From contig NZ_SAUH01000001.1 in NCBI RefSeq assembly GCF_004193175.1, forward strand, positions 620,001-684,000: DNA of 64,000 nt. Direction: 5' to 3'. The position numbers were made by a program, and so were the translations under genes. Source of the stretch: Streptomyces sp. RFCAC02 (GTDB lineage Bacteria > Actinomycetota > Actinomycetes > Streptomycetales > Streptomycetaceae). Position 1 is the stretch's first letter. Each line of letters begins with the position of its first letter. A model generated the notes under the pieces. The model was given only the letters and a program-made list of their open reading frames with translations, did not search any database and had not been told where the DNA came from. Of the stretch, positions 33,224 to 42,378 are shown in pieces.

Positions 33224-36046
33224 TCAGCCGACCGAGCTGTAGGCCACGACCCCACGCAGCACCTGGTCCACGGCACGCCGGGCGTTCCGCGCGACCGTGC
33301 CGCCGGCGGGCGCCGCGCCCGCGATCTGGCCGAGCACGTCGATGACCTGCTTGCACCAGCGCACGAAGTCACCCGCGGGCATGTCCGCGTCCCGCAGGAC
33401 CGCGTCGAGCCCCTCACCGCGCGCCCACCGGTGCACCGGCCAGGCGAAGCCGAGGTCCGGCTCGCGCTGCCCCACACCCGTGACGTGCCCGATGCGGTAC
33501 TGCTCCTCCAGCGCGTCGAGCCGCCCCCAGATCCGCACCATGTCGCCCAGAGCCCGCCGCGCCTCCCCGCCGGGGACCTCGGGCGCCGGGGCGTCGTCGG
33601 CGCTGCGCGCCTCGTACACCAGAGCGGAGACGCACGCCGCCAGCTCCGCCGGGTCGAGCCCCTCCCAGACACCGTCCCGCAGGCACTCGCTGGCCAGCAG
33701 GTCCAGCTCGCCGTAGAGGCGGGCCAGCCGGCGCCCGTCCTCGGTGACCTCGTCGCCGCGCAGGTAGCCCAGCTCCGTGAGCAGGGCCGCGACCTGGTCG
33801 AAGGTGCGGGCGATCGTGTTCGTCCTGCCCTCGATGCGGCGCTCGAGCTGCGCGGTGTCACGCCGCAGGCGGTGGTAGCGCTCCGCCCAGCGGGCGTGGT
33901 CCTCGCGCTCCGAGCACCCGTGGCACGGGTGGGCGCGGATCGCCGAGCGCAGGCGCGTGATCTCCGTGTCGTCGGCCGCGTCCGACCGCCGCCTGCGGTG
34001 CCGCCCCGGCTCGTAGTGCCCGGCCTTGGTCCGCAGCGCGGAGGCGAGGTCGCGCCGCGACTGGGGGCTGCGGGCGTTGAACGACTTGGGGACGCGCATG
34101 CGGTCCAGCGGCTCCACGGGCGCCGGGAAGTCCATCAGCGCCAGCCGCTTCACCTGCCGCTCGGCGGTGAGCACCAGCGGACGCGGCCCCTCGTGCTGGT
34201 CGAAACCGCCGCGCGGCCCCCGGCCCCGGCCGCCCGGCGCGCCCGTGCCCGGGTCGAGGACCAGCGCGAGCCCGGCGAACTTGCCCGTCGGCACGTGGAT
34301 GATGTCCCCCGGCCGCAGCCGCTCCAGCGAGGCGGCCGCCGCGGCCCTGCGCTGCGCCGCGCCCTGCCGGGCCAGATCCGTCTCCCGGTCCTTCAGCTCG
34401 CGGCGCAGGCGCGCGTACTCGTCGAAGTCGCCGAGGTGGCAGGTCATCGCCTCGCGGTAGCCGTCCAGGCCGGCCTCGTTCTTGCGGACCTGGCGCGAGA
34501 TCCCGACCACCGCCCGGTCGGCCTGGAACTGCGCGAACGACGTCTCCAGCAGCTCGCGCGACCGGTGCCGGCCGAACTGCGAGACCAGGTTCACCGCCAT
34601 GTTGTACGACGGCTTGAACGACGAGCGCAGCGGGTACGTCCGCGCGCCGGCGAGCCCGGCGACGGCCCCCGGGTCCATCCCCTGCTGCCACAGCACGACC
34701 GCGTGGCCCTCGACGTCGATGCCGCGGCGCCCCGCCCGGCCGGTGAGCTGCGTGTACTCGCCGGGCGTGATGTCGGCGTGCTGCTCGCCGTTCCACTTGA
34801 CGAGCTTCTCCAGCACCACGGAGCGCGCCGGCATGTTGATGCCGAGGGCGAGCGTCTCCGTCGCGAAGACCGCCTTCACCAGACCGTGGACGAACAGCTC
34901 CTCCACGATCTCCTTGAACGCCGGCAGCATCCCCGCGTGGTGCGCCGCGATGCCGCGCTCCAGGCCCTCCAGCCACTCGAAGTAGCCGAGGACGTGGAGG
35001 TCCTCGTCGGGGATGGCTGCGGTGCGCCGCTCCACGATCTCGCGGACCCGGGTGCGGGCCGCCGGGTCGTTCAGCCGGAGGCCGGCGTGCAGGCACTGCT
35101 GGACGGCGGCCTCGCAGCCGGCCCGGCTGAAGATGAACGTGATCACCGGCAGCAGGCCCTCGGCGTCGAGCCGGTCGATGACCTCGGCGCGGCTCGGCGT
35201 CCACACGCGCGACCGCTGCCGCCGCTCGCGCTCCCGGTCGGCGGCCCGCCGCCGGTCCCGGGAGGCCCGCACGCGGTCACGGCCGCCGTACCCCCGGGCG
35301 CCCTCGGTGCGGACGAGACGGAGCAGGTCCGGGTTGACCTCGCGCTTGTCGCCCGACTCCTCGAACAGGTCGAGCATCCGGCGGCCGGCCAGCACGTGCT
35401 GCCACAGCGGCACCGGCCGGTGCTCGGAGACGATCACCCGGGTGTCGCCGCGCACGGTGTCGAGCCAGTCGCCGAACTCCTCGGCGTTCGAGACGGTGGC
35501 GGACAGCGAGACCAGCGTCACCGACTCCGGCAGGTGGATGATGACCTCCTCCCAGACCGCGCCCCTGAAGCGGTCGGAGAGGTAGTGCACCTCGTCCATC
35601 ACGACGTAGGCGAGGCCGTCGAGCGCCCGGGACCCGGCGTACAGCATGTTGCGGAGGACCTCGGTCGTCATCACGACGACGGGGGCGTCGGAGTTCACGC
35701 TGTTGTCGCCGGTGAGGAGGCCGACCTGGCCGGCACCGTACCGCTTCACGAGGTCGGTGTACTTCTGGTTCGACAGCGCCTTGATCGGCGTCGTGTAGAA
35801 GCATTTGCGGCCCTGCGCGAGGGCGAGGTGGACGGCGAACTCACCGACGATCGTCTTGCCCGATCCGGTGGGCGCCGCCACCAGCACGCCCTTGCCCTCC
35901 TCGAGGGCACGGCAGGCCTCGATCTGGAACGGATCGAGCTCGAAGTCGTACAGCTCACGGAAGGGGGCGAGCGCGGTGGCCTGCTCGACGGCGCGCCGGC
36001 GAGCGGCGGAGTAACGCTCGGCGGGGGACATCATGTCGTCGGTCAT
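33224..36046 (-). CDS. Mtr4/Ski2-like DEAD/DEAH-box RNA helicase (HelY-type)
   Basis: The product is 940 residues. Motif I is APTGSGKT (58-65), motif II DEVH (151-154) and motif III LVSLSATVSN; the C-terminal RecA domain carries LALGINMPARSVV and YTQLTGRAGRRGID. An arch-like and a DSHCT C-terminal domain follow, which defines the Mtr4/Ski2/HelY group of processive RNA or DNA helicases. A CxxC-like CHGCSE lies near residue 730. It is the last gene in the run from pafBC through tat, and a bacterial role in RNA turnover is inferred from the family. Confidence 0.92.
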   Translation of the reverse strand: MTDDMMSPAERYSAARRRAVEQATALAPFRELYDFELDPFQIEACRALEEGKGVLVAAPTGSGKTIVGEFAVHLALAQGRKCFYTTPIKALSNQKYTDLVKRYGAGQVGLLTGDNSVNSDAPVVVMTTEVLRNMLYAGSRALDGLAYVVMDEVHYLSDRFRGAVWEEVIIHLPESVTLVSLSATVSNAEEFGDWLDTVRGDTRVIVSEHRPVPLWQHVLAGRRMLDLFEESGDKREVNPDLLRLVRTEGARGYGGRDRVRASRDRRRAADRERERRQRSRVWTPSRAEVIDRLDAEGLLPVITFIFSRAGCEAAVQQCLHAGLRLNDPAARTRVREIVERRTAAIPDEDLHVLGYFEWLEGLERGIAAHHAGMLPAFKEIVEELFVHGLVKAVFATETLALGINMPARSVVLEKLVKWNGEQHADITPGEYTQLTGRAGRRGIDVEGHAVVLWQQGMDPGAVAGLAGARTYPLRSSFKPSYNMAVNLVSQFGRHRSRELLETSFAQFQADRAVVGISRQVRKNEAGLDGYREAMTCHLGDFDEYARLRRELKDRETDLARQGAAQRRAAAAASLERLRPGDIIHVPTGKFAGLALVLDPGTGAPGGRGRGPRGGFDQHEGPRPLVLTAERQVKRLALMDFPAPVEPLDRMRVPKSFNARSPQSRRDLASALRTKAGHYEPGRHRRRRSDAADDTEITRLRSAIRAHPCHGCSEREDHARWAERYHRLRRDTAQLERRIEGRTNTIARTFDQVAALLTELGYLRGDEVTEDGRRLARLYGELDLLASECLRDGVWEGLDPAELAACVSALVYEARSADDAPAPEVPGGEARRALGDMVRIWGRLDALEEQYRIGHVTGVGQREPDLGFAWPVHRWARGEGLDAVLRDADMPAGDFVRWCKQVIDVLGQIAGAAPAGGTVARNARRAVDQVLRGVVAYSSVG

Positions 36047-36169
36047 GGTGCCAACGAGCCTACCGGCCGCCTCCGACAGTGCGGTGATCATTTCTGTCCT
36101 GCCCCGGACGGCCCACGCCCGGCCACCGGGCGGCGTGCGGGGGAAGCCCGATCGAGTCCCGCGGGAACC

Positions 36170-37066
36170 TCACGGCTGCGGCACCAGCAGGCGCAGGGCG
36201 CCGGGTACGCACACGGCGGAGACCGGCAGCGGCCCGATCGGCTCCCCGTCCGCGTATCCGTGCGCGTCCGGCACGTCGAGCGCCACCTCGCGGGCACGGC
36301 GCACGGTGACCGCCGGGTGGGCCGTGTGCGTCCCCCGGTAGACGCGGGGGAAGACCCCGACGAGGGTCCGGCGCGTGCAGGGACCGACCACCGTGATGTC
36401 GAGGAGGCCGTCGTCGAGCCGGGCGTCCGGGCAGATCCGCATCCCGCCGCCGTACGCGGGACCGTTGCCGACCGCGACGAGCGTCGCGCGGAACTCCTCC
36501 CACGGCCCGCCGTCCACCCGCATCCGGTACGGCAGGGGCCGCAGGCCCGCCAGCTCCGCGACGAGGGCCACGTCGTAACGGAGCCGCCCGCGGGGCCGGC
36601 GCATGCGGTTGCCCCGGTCGTTGACCCGGGCGTCGAAACCGGACGCCAGGACGCTGCCGAACCACACCTCTCCCACCCGCCCGAGGTCGACGGGACGCCA
36701 CCGGTCCGCCGCGATAGCCGCCGCCACGGCGCGGCCCGCCGCGGCCGGGTCCCGGACCGGCAGTCCGCAGGCACGGGCGAAGTCGTTGCCCGTGCCGAGG
36801 GGGACGATGCCGAGGGGCGTCGATGTGGCCGCCGTGGCCTGGAGCGCGAGCGACACCATGCCGTCCCCGCCGGCCGCTATGACCGCCCGGGTGCCGCCCG
36901 CTACGGCCTCCCGCGCCCGCCGCAGGGCGTCGCGCGCGTCGTGCCCCACCACGGTGCGCACCGCCGTACCGGCCGCGCGCAGGGCCTCGACGGCGGCCCG
37001 GGCACGCGCGGCGGCCCGGCCGCGGCCGGCCGCCGGATTCAGCAGGAACGTGACGTCATCGGCCAC
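36170..37066 (-). CDS. Diacylglycerol/sphingosine kinase-family lipid kinase
   Basis: The product is 298 residues starting at GTG. The signature elements are FLLNPAAGRGRAAA at the N-terminus, IAAGGDGMVSLALQ and LGIVPLGTGNDFARACGLP for ATP binding, and VGNGPAYGGGMRICPDARLD. It phosphorylates diacylglycerol or a related lipid at the membrane. It lies 32 bp after tatC and probably belongs to the same transcript. The exact lipid cannot be told from sequence. Confidence 0.9.
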   Translation of the reverse strand: MADDVTFLLNPAAGRGRAAARARAAVEALRAAGTAVRTVVGHDARDALRRAREAVAGGTRAVIAAGGDGMVSLALQATAATSTPLGIVPLGTGNDFARACGLPVRDPAAAGRAVAAAIAADRWRPVDLGRVGEVWFGSVLASGFDARVNDRGNRMRRPRGRLRYDVALVAELAGLRPLPYRMRVDGGPWEEFRATLVAVGNGPAYGGGMRICPDARLDDGLLDITVVGPCTRRTLVGVFPRVYRGTHTAHPAVTVRRAREVALDVPDAHGYADGEPIGPLPVSAVCVPGALRLLVPQP

Positions 37067-37098
37067 GCGCGCCCCGCCGGCGGACGACGCTGCGGGGC

Positions 37099-38016
37099 TC
37101 AGGTGATGTCATCGAAGCGGCCGCCGGCGCCGTCGTCCAGCGCCGAGGAGGACACCCGCTCGGCCGGCTCGACGGTGCTGGGCGTGAGGTCGAGGGACGA
37201 CGCCTCGTCGTCGCCGAGCTGTTCCTCCTCCTCGACCAGCCGCCGGCGACGACGGCGGTCGTTCAACAGCGCGACACCGCAGGCGATGAAGTACAGACCG
37301 GTGAGGGGCACCTGGAGGGCCACCATGGACATCAGGTCCGTCGGCGTGATCGCCGCGGCGAACACCGCGATGCCGACGACCATCCACCGCCACCAGCTCA
37401 GCATCCGCCGGCCCGTGAGGATGCCGCCGAAGTTGAGCATCACCAGGAGCAGCGGCAGCTCGAACGAGAGGCCGAACGCCAGGGCCATCCGCACGGTGAG
37501 GTCGAGGACCTCCTCCATGGACACATAGTTCTGCGCGTCCGGGGCGCTGAAGCTCAGCAGGACGGGCACGGCGCGCCCGAGCAGCCAGTACGCGAAGCAG
37601 GCGCCGGCGACGAACAGCGGCACCCCCACCCCGACGACGGCGCGCGAGTACTTCTTCTCGTGGCGGTGCAGGCCGGGCGCGATGAAGGCCCAGAGCTGGT
37701 AGAGCCACACCGGCGACGCCGCGGTCAGCCCCACCAGCAGGGAAACCCGGAAATACGTCGCGAACGGGGCGGTCAGGCCGTTCTGCGAGAGAATGGCGCA
37801 CCGGTGGGCCTCGGCATCGGGATCGTTCACCGAGGAACAGATCGGGACCGGCCGGCTGAGGAAGTCCATGATGTCCTTGGCGAAGAACATCGCGACGACG
37901 GTGACCACCAGAATCGCGAGGACCGAGATCCCGAGCCGGTTGCGCAGCTCACGCAGGTGCTCGGTGAGGGGCATGCGCCCCTCCGGGTCCTTCATCTTCC
38001 GCGCGCCCTTGGGCAC
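37099..38016 (-). CDS. tatC: Sec-independent protein translocase TatC
   Basis: The product is 305 residues with six membrane helices. The conserved start is GRMPLTEHLRELRNRLGISV, with the Glu of the first loop that binds the twin-arginine signal. FATYFRVSLLVGLTAASPVWLYQLW and the helix MALAFGLSFELPLLLVMLNFGG follow. The last ~50 residues are a charged cytoplasmic tail. The GTG start has GAGGAC upstream; ATGs eight and fifteen codons in are alternatives. It works with TatA, 94 bp upstream, to export folded proteins such as the GHL10 hydrolase. Confidence 0.95.
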   Translation of the reverse strand: MPKGARKMKDPEGRMPLTEHLRELRNRLGISVLAILVVTVVAMFFAKDIMDFLSRPVPICSSVNDPDAEAHRCAILSQNGLTAPFATYFRVSLLVGLTAASPVWLYQLWAFIAPGLHRHEKKYSRAVVGVGVPLFVAGACFAYWLLGRAVPVLLSFSAPDAQNYVSMEEVLDLTVRMALAFGLSFELPLLLVMLNFGGILTGRRMLSWWRWMVVGIAVFAAAITPTDLMSMVALQVPLTGLYFIACGVALLNDRRRRRRLVEEEEQLGDDEASSLDLTPSTVEPAERVSSSALDDGAGGRFDDIT

Positions 38017-38110
38017 CCCACGTCCTCATCTCGCTCGGCGGCCTGGCGGGACGGGCCGCCCGGCCCGCCCGCGACCACGCGGCGCCCGCGCACACGGGCG
38101 GCCACGGGTG

Positions 38111-38392
38111 TCAGTTCTGCTGGGCGCTGCCCCTGGGCTCCTCGACCGGGCGGGCGCTCGCCACGTCACCGGGGGCGGCCTGGATGGTGCGGGAGGCGGT
38201 ACCGGGGTCCGCGGGCGCGGCGGTGTCCGTCTCCTGGGAACGGCCGTCGTTCCTCATGGCGGCGGTCTCGCTCTTCAGGATGCGGAGGGACTTGCCCAGC
38301 GAGCGGGCGGTGTCCGGCAGCCGCTTGGAGCCGAAGACGAGCACCACGACGAGCAAGACGAGCAGGATGTGCCATACGGAGAGCGAGCCCAT
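38111..38392 (-). CDS. tatA: Sec-independent protein translocase TatA
   Basis: The product is 93 residues. One N-terminal helix (VWHILLVLLVVVLVFGSKRL) leads to the FGSKRLPDTARSLG hinge and amphipathic helix that define TatA. A disordered Ala/Pro-rich C-terminus follows. It oligomerises to form the translocation path with TatC. The ATG at 38392 gives the usual short N-terminus; an in-frame GTG four codons earlier sits closer to a GGAAG sequence and could be used. TatB is not in the window. Confidence 0.93.
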   Translation of the reverse strand: MGSLSVWHILLVLLVVVLVFGSKRLPDTARSLGKSLRILKSETAAMRNDGRSQETDTAAPADPGTASRTIQAAPGDVASARPVEEPRGSAQQN

Positions 38393-38519
38393 GGTCTCGT
38401 CCACTTTCTTCCGGGGAGGAAATTCGTCCGCCGTGCCGGACGGCGGCATTCCGAACCGTCCGCACGAGCTGCAATCTTAACGCGCCGGGGTGAACGCGAA
38501 TCAATGCCAGGGCATCCGG

Positions 38520-38747
38520 CTATTCACCCGCACTCCGGTCACCGTACGCACGGTACGCGGCGCCGCCGCCGGTGGCGAGGGGGGCGGCGGCCCTTTCCAG
38601 CTCGGCCGCGGCGTCCTCGATCCGTTCCGACGCGTCCGCCACGGCCCGGGCGAAACGGCGCACCTCGATCCCGACCCGGACGGCCAGGACACCCAGCACC
38701 GCGACACCGGCGAACGCCAGCACGACCTGCGTCATGGGCCAGAACAC
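38520..38747 (-). CDS. Small single-helix membrane protein downstream of pafC
   Basis: The product is 75 residues from a GTG just after the pafC stop, or 71 residues from an ATG at 38735. It has one transmembrane helix (TQVVLAFAGVAVLGVLAVRV) followed by an amphipathic charged helix (RFARAVADASERIEDAAAEL). It resembles Tat-like or coiled-coil membrane proteins but has no FG hinge. Its position between pafC and tatA on the same strand suggests co-transcription. No function is known. Confidence 0.55.
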   Translation of the reverse strand: MFWPMTQVVLAFAGVAVLGVLAVRVGIEVRRFARAVADASERIEDAAAELERAAAPLATGGGAAYRAYGDRSAGE

Positions 38748-38749
38748 GC

Positions 38750-39751
38750 TCAGTCCGCCTCTCCCCCGGCGGCGCCCGGCAGCGCGTCCGGGGTCTCGTA
38801 CCGTTCGAGCGCGGCGCGTGCGGCGTCCCGCGCGCTGTCGGCCAGCTCCTGCGGCGCGACGATGCGCCCGTCGCCGCCGAGGCGGAGCGCGAGCCGGCGC
38901 AGGATGGCCGGGTCGGAGGCGCGCAGCGTGACGCGCAACCCGCCGTCCGGCAGTTCCTCGGCCGAGTCGTGCGGGTAGTACTCGGCGACCCAGCGCCCGC
39001 CGGGGCCGACCTCGATCACCGCCTCGGGGTCGCCGGGCGACGGCTGCACCAGGCCCTCGCTCAGGTCCCTCGGCTCGACGGCCGGCGGCTCGGCCGGGGT
39101 GTCGAGCAGCTCGATGCGCGCCACCCGGTCGAGCCGGAACGTGCGCCGCGCCTCGGAGCGGTGGCACCACGCCTCGACATAGGTGTGGCCGACCGCGAAC
39201 AGCCGGATCGGGTCGATCTCGCGGTCGGTCAGCTCGTCGCGGCCCGGTGAGTAGTAGCGGATGCGCAGGCGCCTGCGCTCGGTGATGGCGCGGTCCACGT
39301 CGGCGAAGACGCCGCCCTCCGACTCGAAGGTGACGGCGAGCCGGGCACTGGCGCCCGCCGCCTCGCCGGCCGCCGCCTCCAGCTTCGCGGTGGCGCGCAG
39401 CAGCGCGTTGCGGTCCCCCTCGCGCAGCCCCGGCAGGGTCGCGACGGCGCGGGCGGCGACGAGGAGCGCGGTGGCCTCGTCGGCGGCGAGCCGCAGCGGC
39501 TGGCCGGTGCCGTCACCGACCGCGTTCGCGTTGTGCCACCAGATGTGCTCGCCGTCCGTGTCGATGTCGAGCAGGTCGCCGCCGCGGAAGCTGGTGCCGC
39601 ACATGGGCAGGACGCTCAGGTCGGAGATCAGCTCGTCCTCGGTGACGCCGAACGCGCGCGCCACCTCGTCCACGCGTGCGCCGGGGCGCTCGCGCAGATA
39701 CGTGACGAGGGACAGCATCCGCCGTGTCCTGTCGATGGCGCTGGTCGCCAT
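38750..39751 (-). CDS. pafC: WYL-domain regulator PafC
   Basis: The product is 333 residues. The N-terminal winged helix is RTRRMLSLVTYLRERPGARV...FGVTEDELISDLS, the central WYL domain has RRLRIRYYSPGRDELTDREI and THTYVEAWCHRSEARRTFRL, and a WCX C-terminal domain follows. PafB and PafC form a heterodimer that activates DNA-damage genes in actinobacteria, probably by sensing a nucleic-acid ligand. It follows pafB by 29 bp in one operon. Confidence 0.93.
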   Translation of the reverse strand: MATSAIDRTRRMLSLVTYLRERPGARVDEVARAFGVTEDELISDLSVLPMCGTSFRGGDLLDIDTDGEHIWWHNANAVGDGTGQPLRLAADEATALLVAARAVATLPGLREGDRNALLRATAKLEAAAGEAAGASARLAVTFESEGGVFADVDRAITERRRLRIRYYSPGRDELTDREIDPIRLFAVGHTYVEAWCHRSEARRTFRLDRVARIELLDTPAEPPAVEPRDLSEGLVQPSPGDPEAVIEVGPGGRWVAEYYPHDSAEELPDGGLRVTLRASDPAILRRLALRLGGDGRIVAPQELADSARDAARAALERYETPDALPGAAGGEAD

Positions 39752-39780
39752 GGTCGTCGTGTCTCCCTCTCGGCCCTCGG

Positions 39781-40740
39781 TCAGCCCTTGGCGACGGCGC
39801 GCAGCCGCTCCACCACGTCGGCCCGCAGCTCGGCGGGCTCCAGAACGATCACATCGGGGCCGAACTCGGCCAGCCACGCGTCGAGCCCGTGTCCGTACGG
39901 GATCTCCAGGTCGTCCCACCCGCTGAGCCCCGGGGCCTCGGTGACGGCGCTCGCGCGGGCGCGCAGCGGGTAGCCCGCGCCGGCGCGCAGCCGGATGCGC
40001 GCCTGGCCGGTGGGCTCCTCCCCCGCCCAGCGGGCCACGACCTCGCGCAGCGCCACATGCCCGGGGACGTCGGCGGTGAACGAGCCGAGCCGCGACTTGA
40101 CGCGCCCGGTGATCCGCGAGAGGCGGAACACGCGCTGCGCCTGCCGGTCGCGGTCGAAGCCGGCCAGGTACCAGTGACCGCGCCAGCACTCCAGCGCCCA
40201 CGGCTCCACATGGCGCGTCGAGGGGCGGGCCGCGTTGGACTTGCGGTAGTCGAACGTGACGGGCCTGCGGTCCCGGCAGGCGACCATCAGGGGTTCGAAC
40301 GCCGCCTCGCCGGCCGGCACCCGCGGCTCGATCGCGCTGTAGGACCCGACCTCGTCCGGCGCCAGCGGCATGCCGGCGGCGCGCAGCTTCTGCAGGGCGC
40401 CGCTGGCCGCTCCGGCGAGCCTGGCCTGCTGCCAGACGCGGGCGGCCAGCGTCAGGGCGGCGGCCTCCTCGGCGTCCAGGGTGATGGGCGGGAGCTGGTT
40501 GCGGTCGCGGCGGGCGACGTAGCCCGTGTCGCCGTCGACGCTCTCGACCGTCTCGATGACGAGGCCGAGTTCCCGCAGGTCCTCCTTGTCCCGCTCGAAC
40601 ATGCGGTTGAAGGCGTCCTCGGAGTCGATCTCCATGTACGCCTCGATGGAGGAGCGCAGTTCCCGCTTGTTCAGCGGACGGCCGGTGCCGAGCAGGCACA
40701 GCGCAAGGTTCATCAGCCGCTCGGCCTTGGCGATCGCCAT
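39781..40740 (-). CDS. pafB: WYL-domain regulator PafB
   Basis: The product is 319 residues. Residues ~1-60 form the winged helix (KAERLMNLALCLLGTGRPLN), then the WYL domain (RRPVTFDYRKSNAARPSTRH, WALECWRGHWYLAGFDRDR) and the WCX domain (LEIPYGHGLDAWLAEFGPDV). It is the partner of PafC in the mitomycin-type DNA-damage response. Although found beside pafA, the pair is a transcription factor and not part of the pupylation chemistry. A terminator separates it from the FKBP gene. Confidence 0.93.
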   Translation of the reverse strand: MAIAKAERLMNLALCLLGTGRPLNKRELRSSIEAYMEIDSEDAFNRMFERDKEDLRELGLVIETVESVDGDTGYVARRDRNQLPPITLDAEEAAALTLAARVWQQARLAGAASGALQKLRAAGMPLAPDEVGSYSAIEPRVPAGEAAFEPLMVACRDRRPVTFDYRKSNAARPSTRHVEPWALECWRGHWYLAGFDRDRQAQRVFRLSRITGRVKSRLGSFTADVPGHVALREVVARWAGEEPTGQARIRLRAGAGYPLRARASAVTEAPGLSGWDDLEIPYGHGLDAWLAEFGPDVIVLEPAELRADVVERLRAVAKG

Positions 40741-40795
40741 CGGTGTGCCGCCCCTCTCCGCCCGGGACCCGGTGCGGCGGCGCCGGACACGCCGC

Positions 40796-40824
40796 GGGGC
40801 CCATCCCCCGAGGGGATGGGCCCC
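40796..40824 (-). terminator. Terminator after the FKBP gene
   Basis: GGGGCCCATCCCC at 40796-40808 pairs exactly with GGGGATGGGCCCC at 40812-40824 over three bases. It lies 19 bp past the FKBP stop on the transcribed strand and upstream of pafB, so it separates the pafA-FKBP unit from the pafBC-tat unit. Confidence 0.8.
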
Positions 40825-40843
40825 ACCGTACCCCGTGCGGGGA

Positions 40844-41215
40844 TCAGGCCGAGACCAGATCGCAGACGAAGATCAGCGTCTCGCCCGGCCCGATCGCGCT
40901 GCCGGCACCCCGGTCCCCGTACGCGAGGTGCGGGGGAATGATGAGCTGCCGGCGGCCGCCGACCCGCATGCCCTGCACACCCCGGTCCCAGCCCGGGATG
41001 ACCTGCCCGCCGCCGAGCTGGAAGCGCAGCGGGGCGCCCCGGTTCCAGCTCGCGTCGAACTCCTCGCCGCTGCTGAACGAGACCCCGACGTAGTGAACGG
41101 AGACCTGGGCACCGGCCTCGGCGACGGGGCCGTCACCCTCCCAGATGTCCTTGATCTCCAGGTCGGCCGGGGGCTCGCCGCCGGGGAAGTCCACCTCGGG
41201 CTTGTCGATGTTCAC
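40844..41215 (-). CDS. FKBP-type peptidyl-prolyl isomerase, cytoplasmic
   Basis: This 123-residue single FKBP domain has no signal peptide. Key features are VSVHYVGVSFSSGEEFDASW, the active-site QVIPGWDRGVQGMRVGG and RRQLIIPPHLAYGDRGAG, ending in LIFVCDLVSA. Most FKBP12 active-site aromatic positions are present. The GTG start has AGGAGTG upstream. It lies 59 bp after the FKBP lipoprotein gene, and the pair follows pafA. It should speed proline isomerisation in the cytoplasm. Confidence 0.92.
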   Translation of the reverse strand: MNIDKPEVDFPGGEPPADLEIKDIWEGDGPVAEAGAQVSVHYVGVSFSSGEEFDASWNRGAPLRFQLGGGQVIPGWDRGVQGMRVGGRRQLIIPPHLAYGDRGAGSAIGPGETLIFVCDLVSA

Positions 41216-41274
41216 GTGCGAATCACTCCTGTGCGCTTGCTCGAAGATGACGCGGAACGCCCGGGGGCGTCCCG

Positions 41275-42284
41275 TCATGCGACGCCGATGATGTCGACGA
41301 CGAACACCAGTGTGGAGCCTGCGGGGATCGTGCTGGTGTCCTGGTCCCCGTACCCGAGGTCCGGGGGATCACCAGGAGCACCCGATCGCCGACGTGCTTG
41401 CCGACGAGCCCCTGGTCCCAGCCCTGGACGACCTGGCCCGTGCCGATCTGGAACGCGGAGGCCGCGTCCCGCTCCCAGGAGGAGTCGAACATCTCGCCGT
41501 CCGCCCAGGTCACACCCGTGTACTGGATGACGAGGGCCTGGCCGGACTCGACCTCGGGTCCTTCGCCCTGGATGAGGACCTGGTCGCGCAGCTCCTCCGG
41601 GGGGTCCTCGCCCTCGGGGATCGTGATGGTGGCCGCCTCGGCGGCGTCCGCCTCGACCGTGGGCATGCCCTCGTCGGGCGGCGCCTGTTCGCCCTCGACC
41701 CGCGAGGTCGGGTCGACGGAGCTGGCGGCGACGACGTCGATGACCCACACGACGCCCTCGTCCTCGTCGAGGCCCATCTGCTGGGCGGCCTGCCCGATCA
41801 TGTCGGTCGCCCGGCCCTGGACCATGACGCGGCTGCCGACGTGGGTGCCGACGAGCGGCTCGGTGACGGTGGCGAGGAGCAGCGAGTCCTCACCGGCCTG
41901 GGCGGTCACCTGCTGCCGGGGGGTGTCCGCGCTCTCCTCGTCGTCCCCCTCGGCGTTGTCGCCGCCGGTGCTCTCCTCACCCGTGCCGGCGCTCCAGGTG
42001 TTGACGAGGTCCTCGTTGTCGGAGGTGGTGCGGGCGAGGACGTCGAGCCGGAGGTAGTCCCCCTTGCCGACCTCCGCGCCGTCGCCCTCGGAGAGCACCT
42101 CGCTCACGACGTCGCTGCCGACCTGCTTGCTGTCGATGTCGATCTCGGGCTGTTCACCCGCGTCGCCCGACACGGTGGCGACCGGGCCGCTGGGCTCCGA
42201 ATCGCCGCAGGCCGCCAGCGGGAGCAGGAGCGCGGGGACGGTGAGAGCCGCGGCGATGCGGCCCACGCGTTTGGTGGGGGTCAT
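41275..42284 (-). pseudogene. FKBP-type peptidyl-prolyl isomerase lipoprotein, one-base frameshift
   Basis: An N-terminal lipobox (LLPLAACGDS, Cys26) marks a lipoprotein. A degenerate FKBP-like half (residues ~50-210) precedes a good FKBP domain (LVIQYTGVTWADGEMFDSSW, GQVVQGWDQGLVGKHVGD). After VLLVIP the frame breaks; adding one base in the GGGGG run at 41363-41367 restores PPDLGYGDQDTSTIPAGSTL and a normal end, giving 336 residues. Without it the last ~35 residues are nonsense. The intact remainder points to sequencing error. It acts outside the membrane, paired with the cytoplasmic FKBP gene downstream. Confidence 0.85.
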
Positions 42285-42378
42285 GTTTCCAACTCGGCAT
42301 AGGGGGCGTTCGGGGCGGAACCCGCTGGTCCCGCCCCACCCTACGACCTCCCGGGCACGGCCTCGGACGGCCCGATGA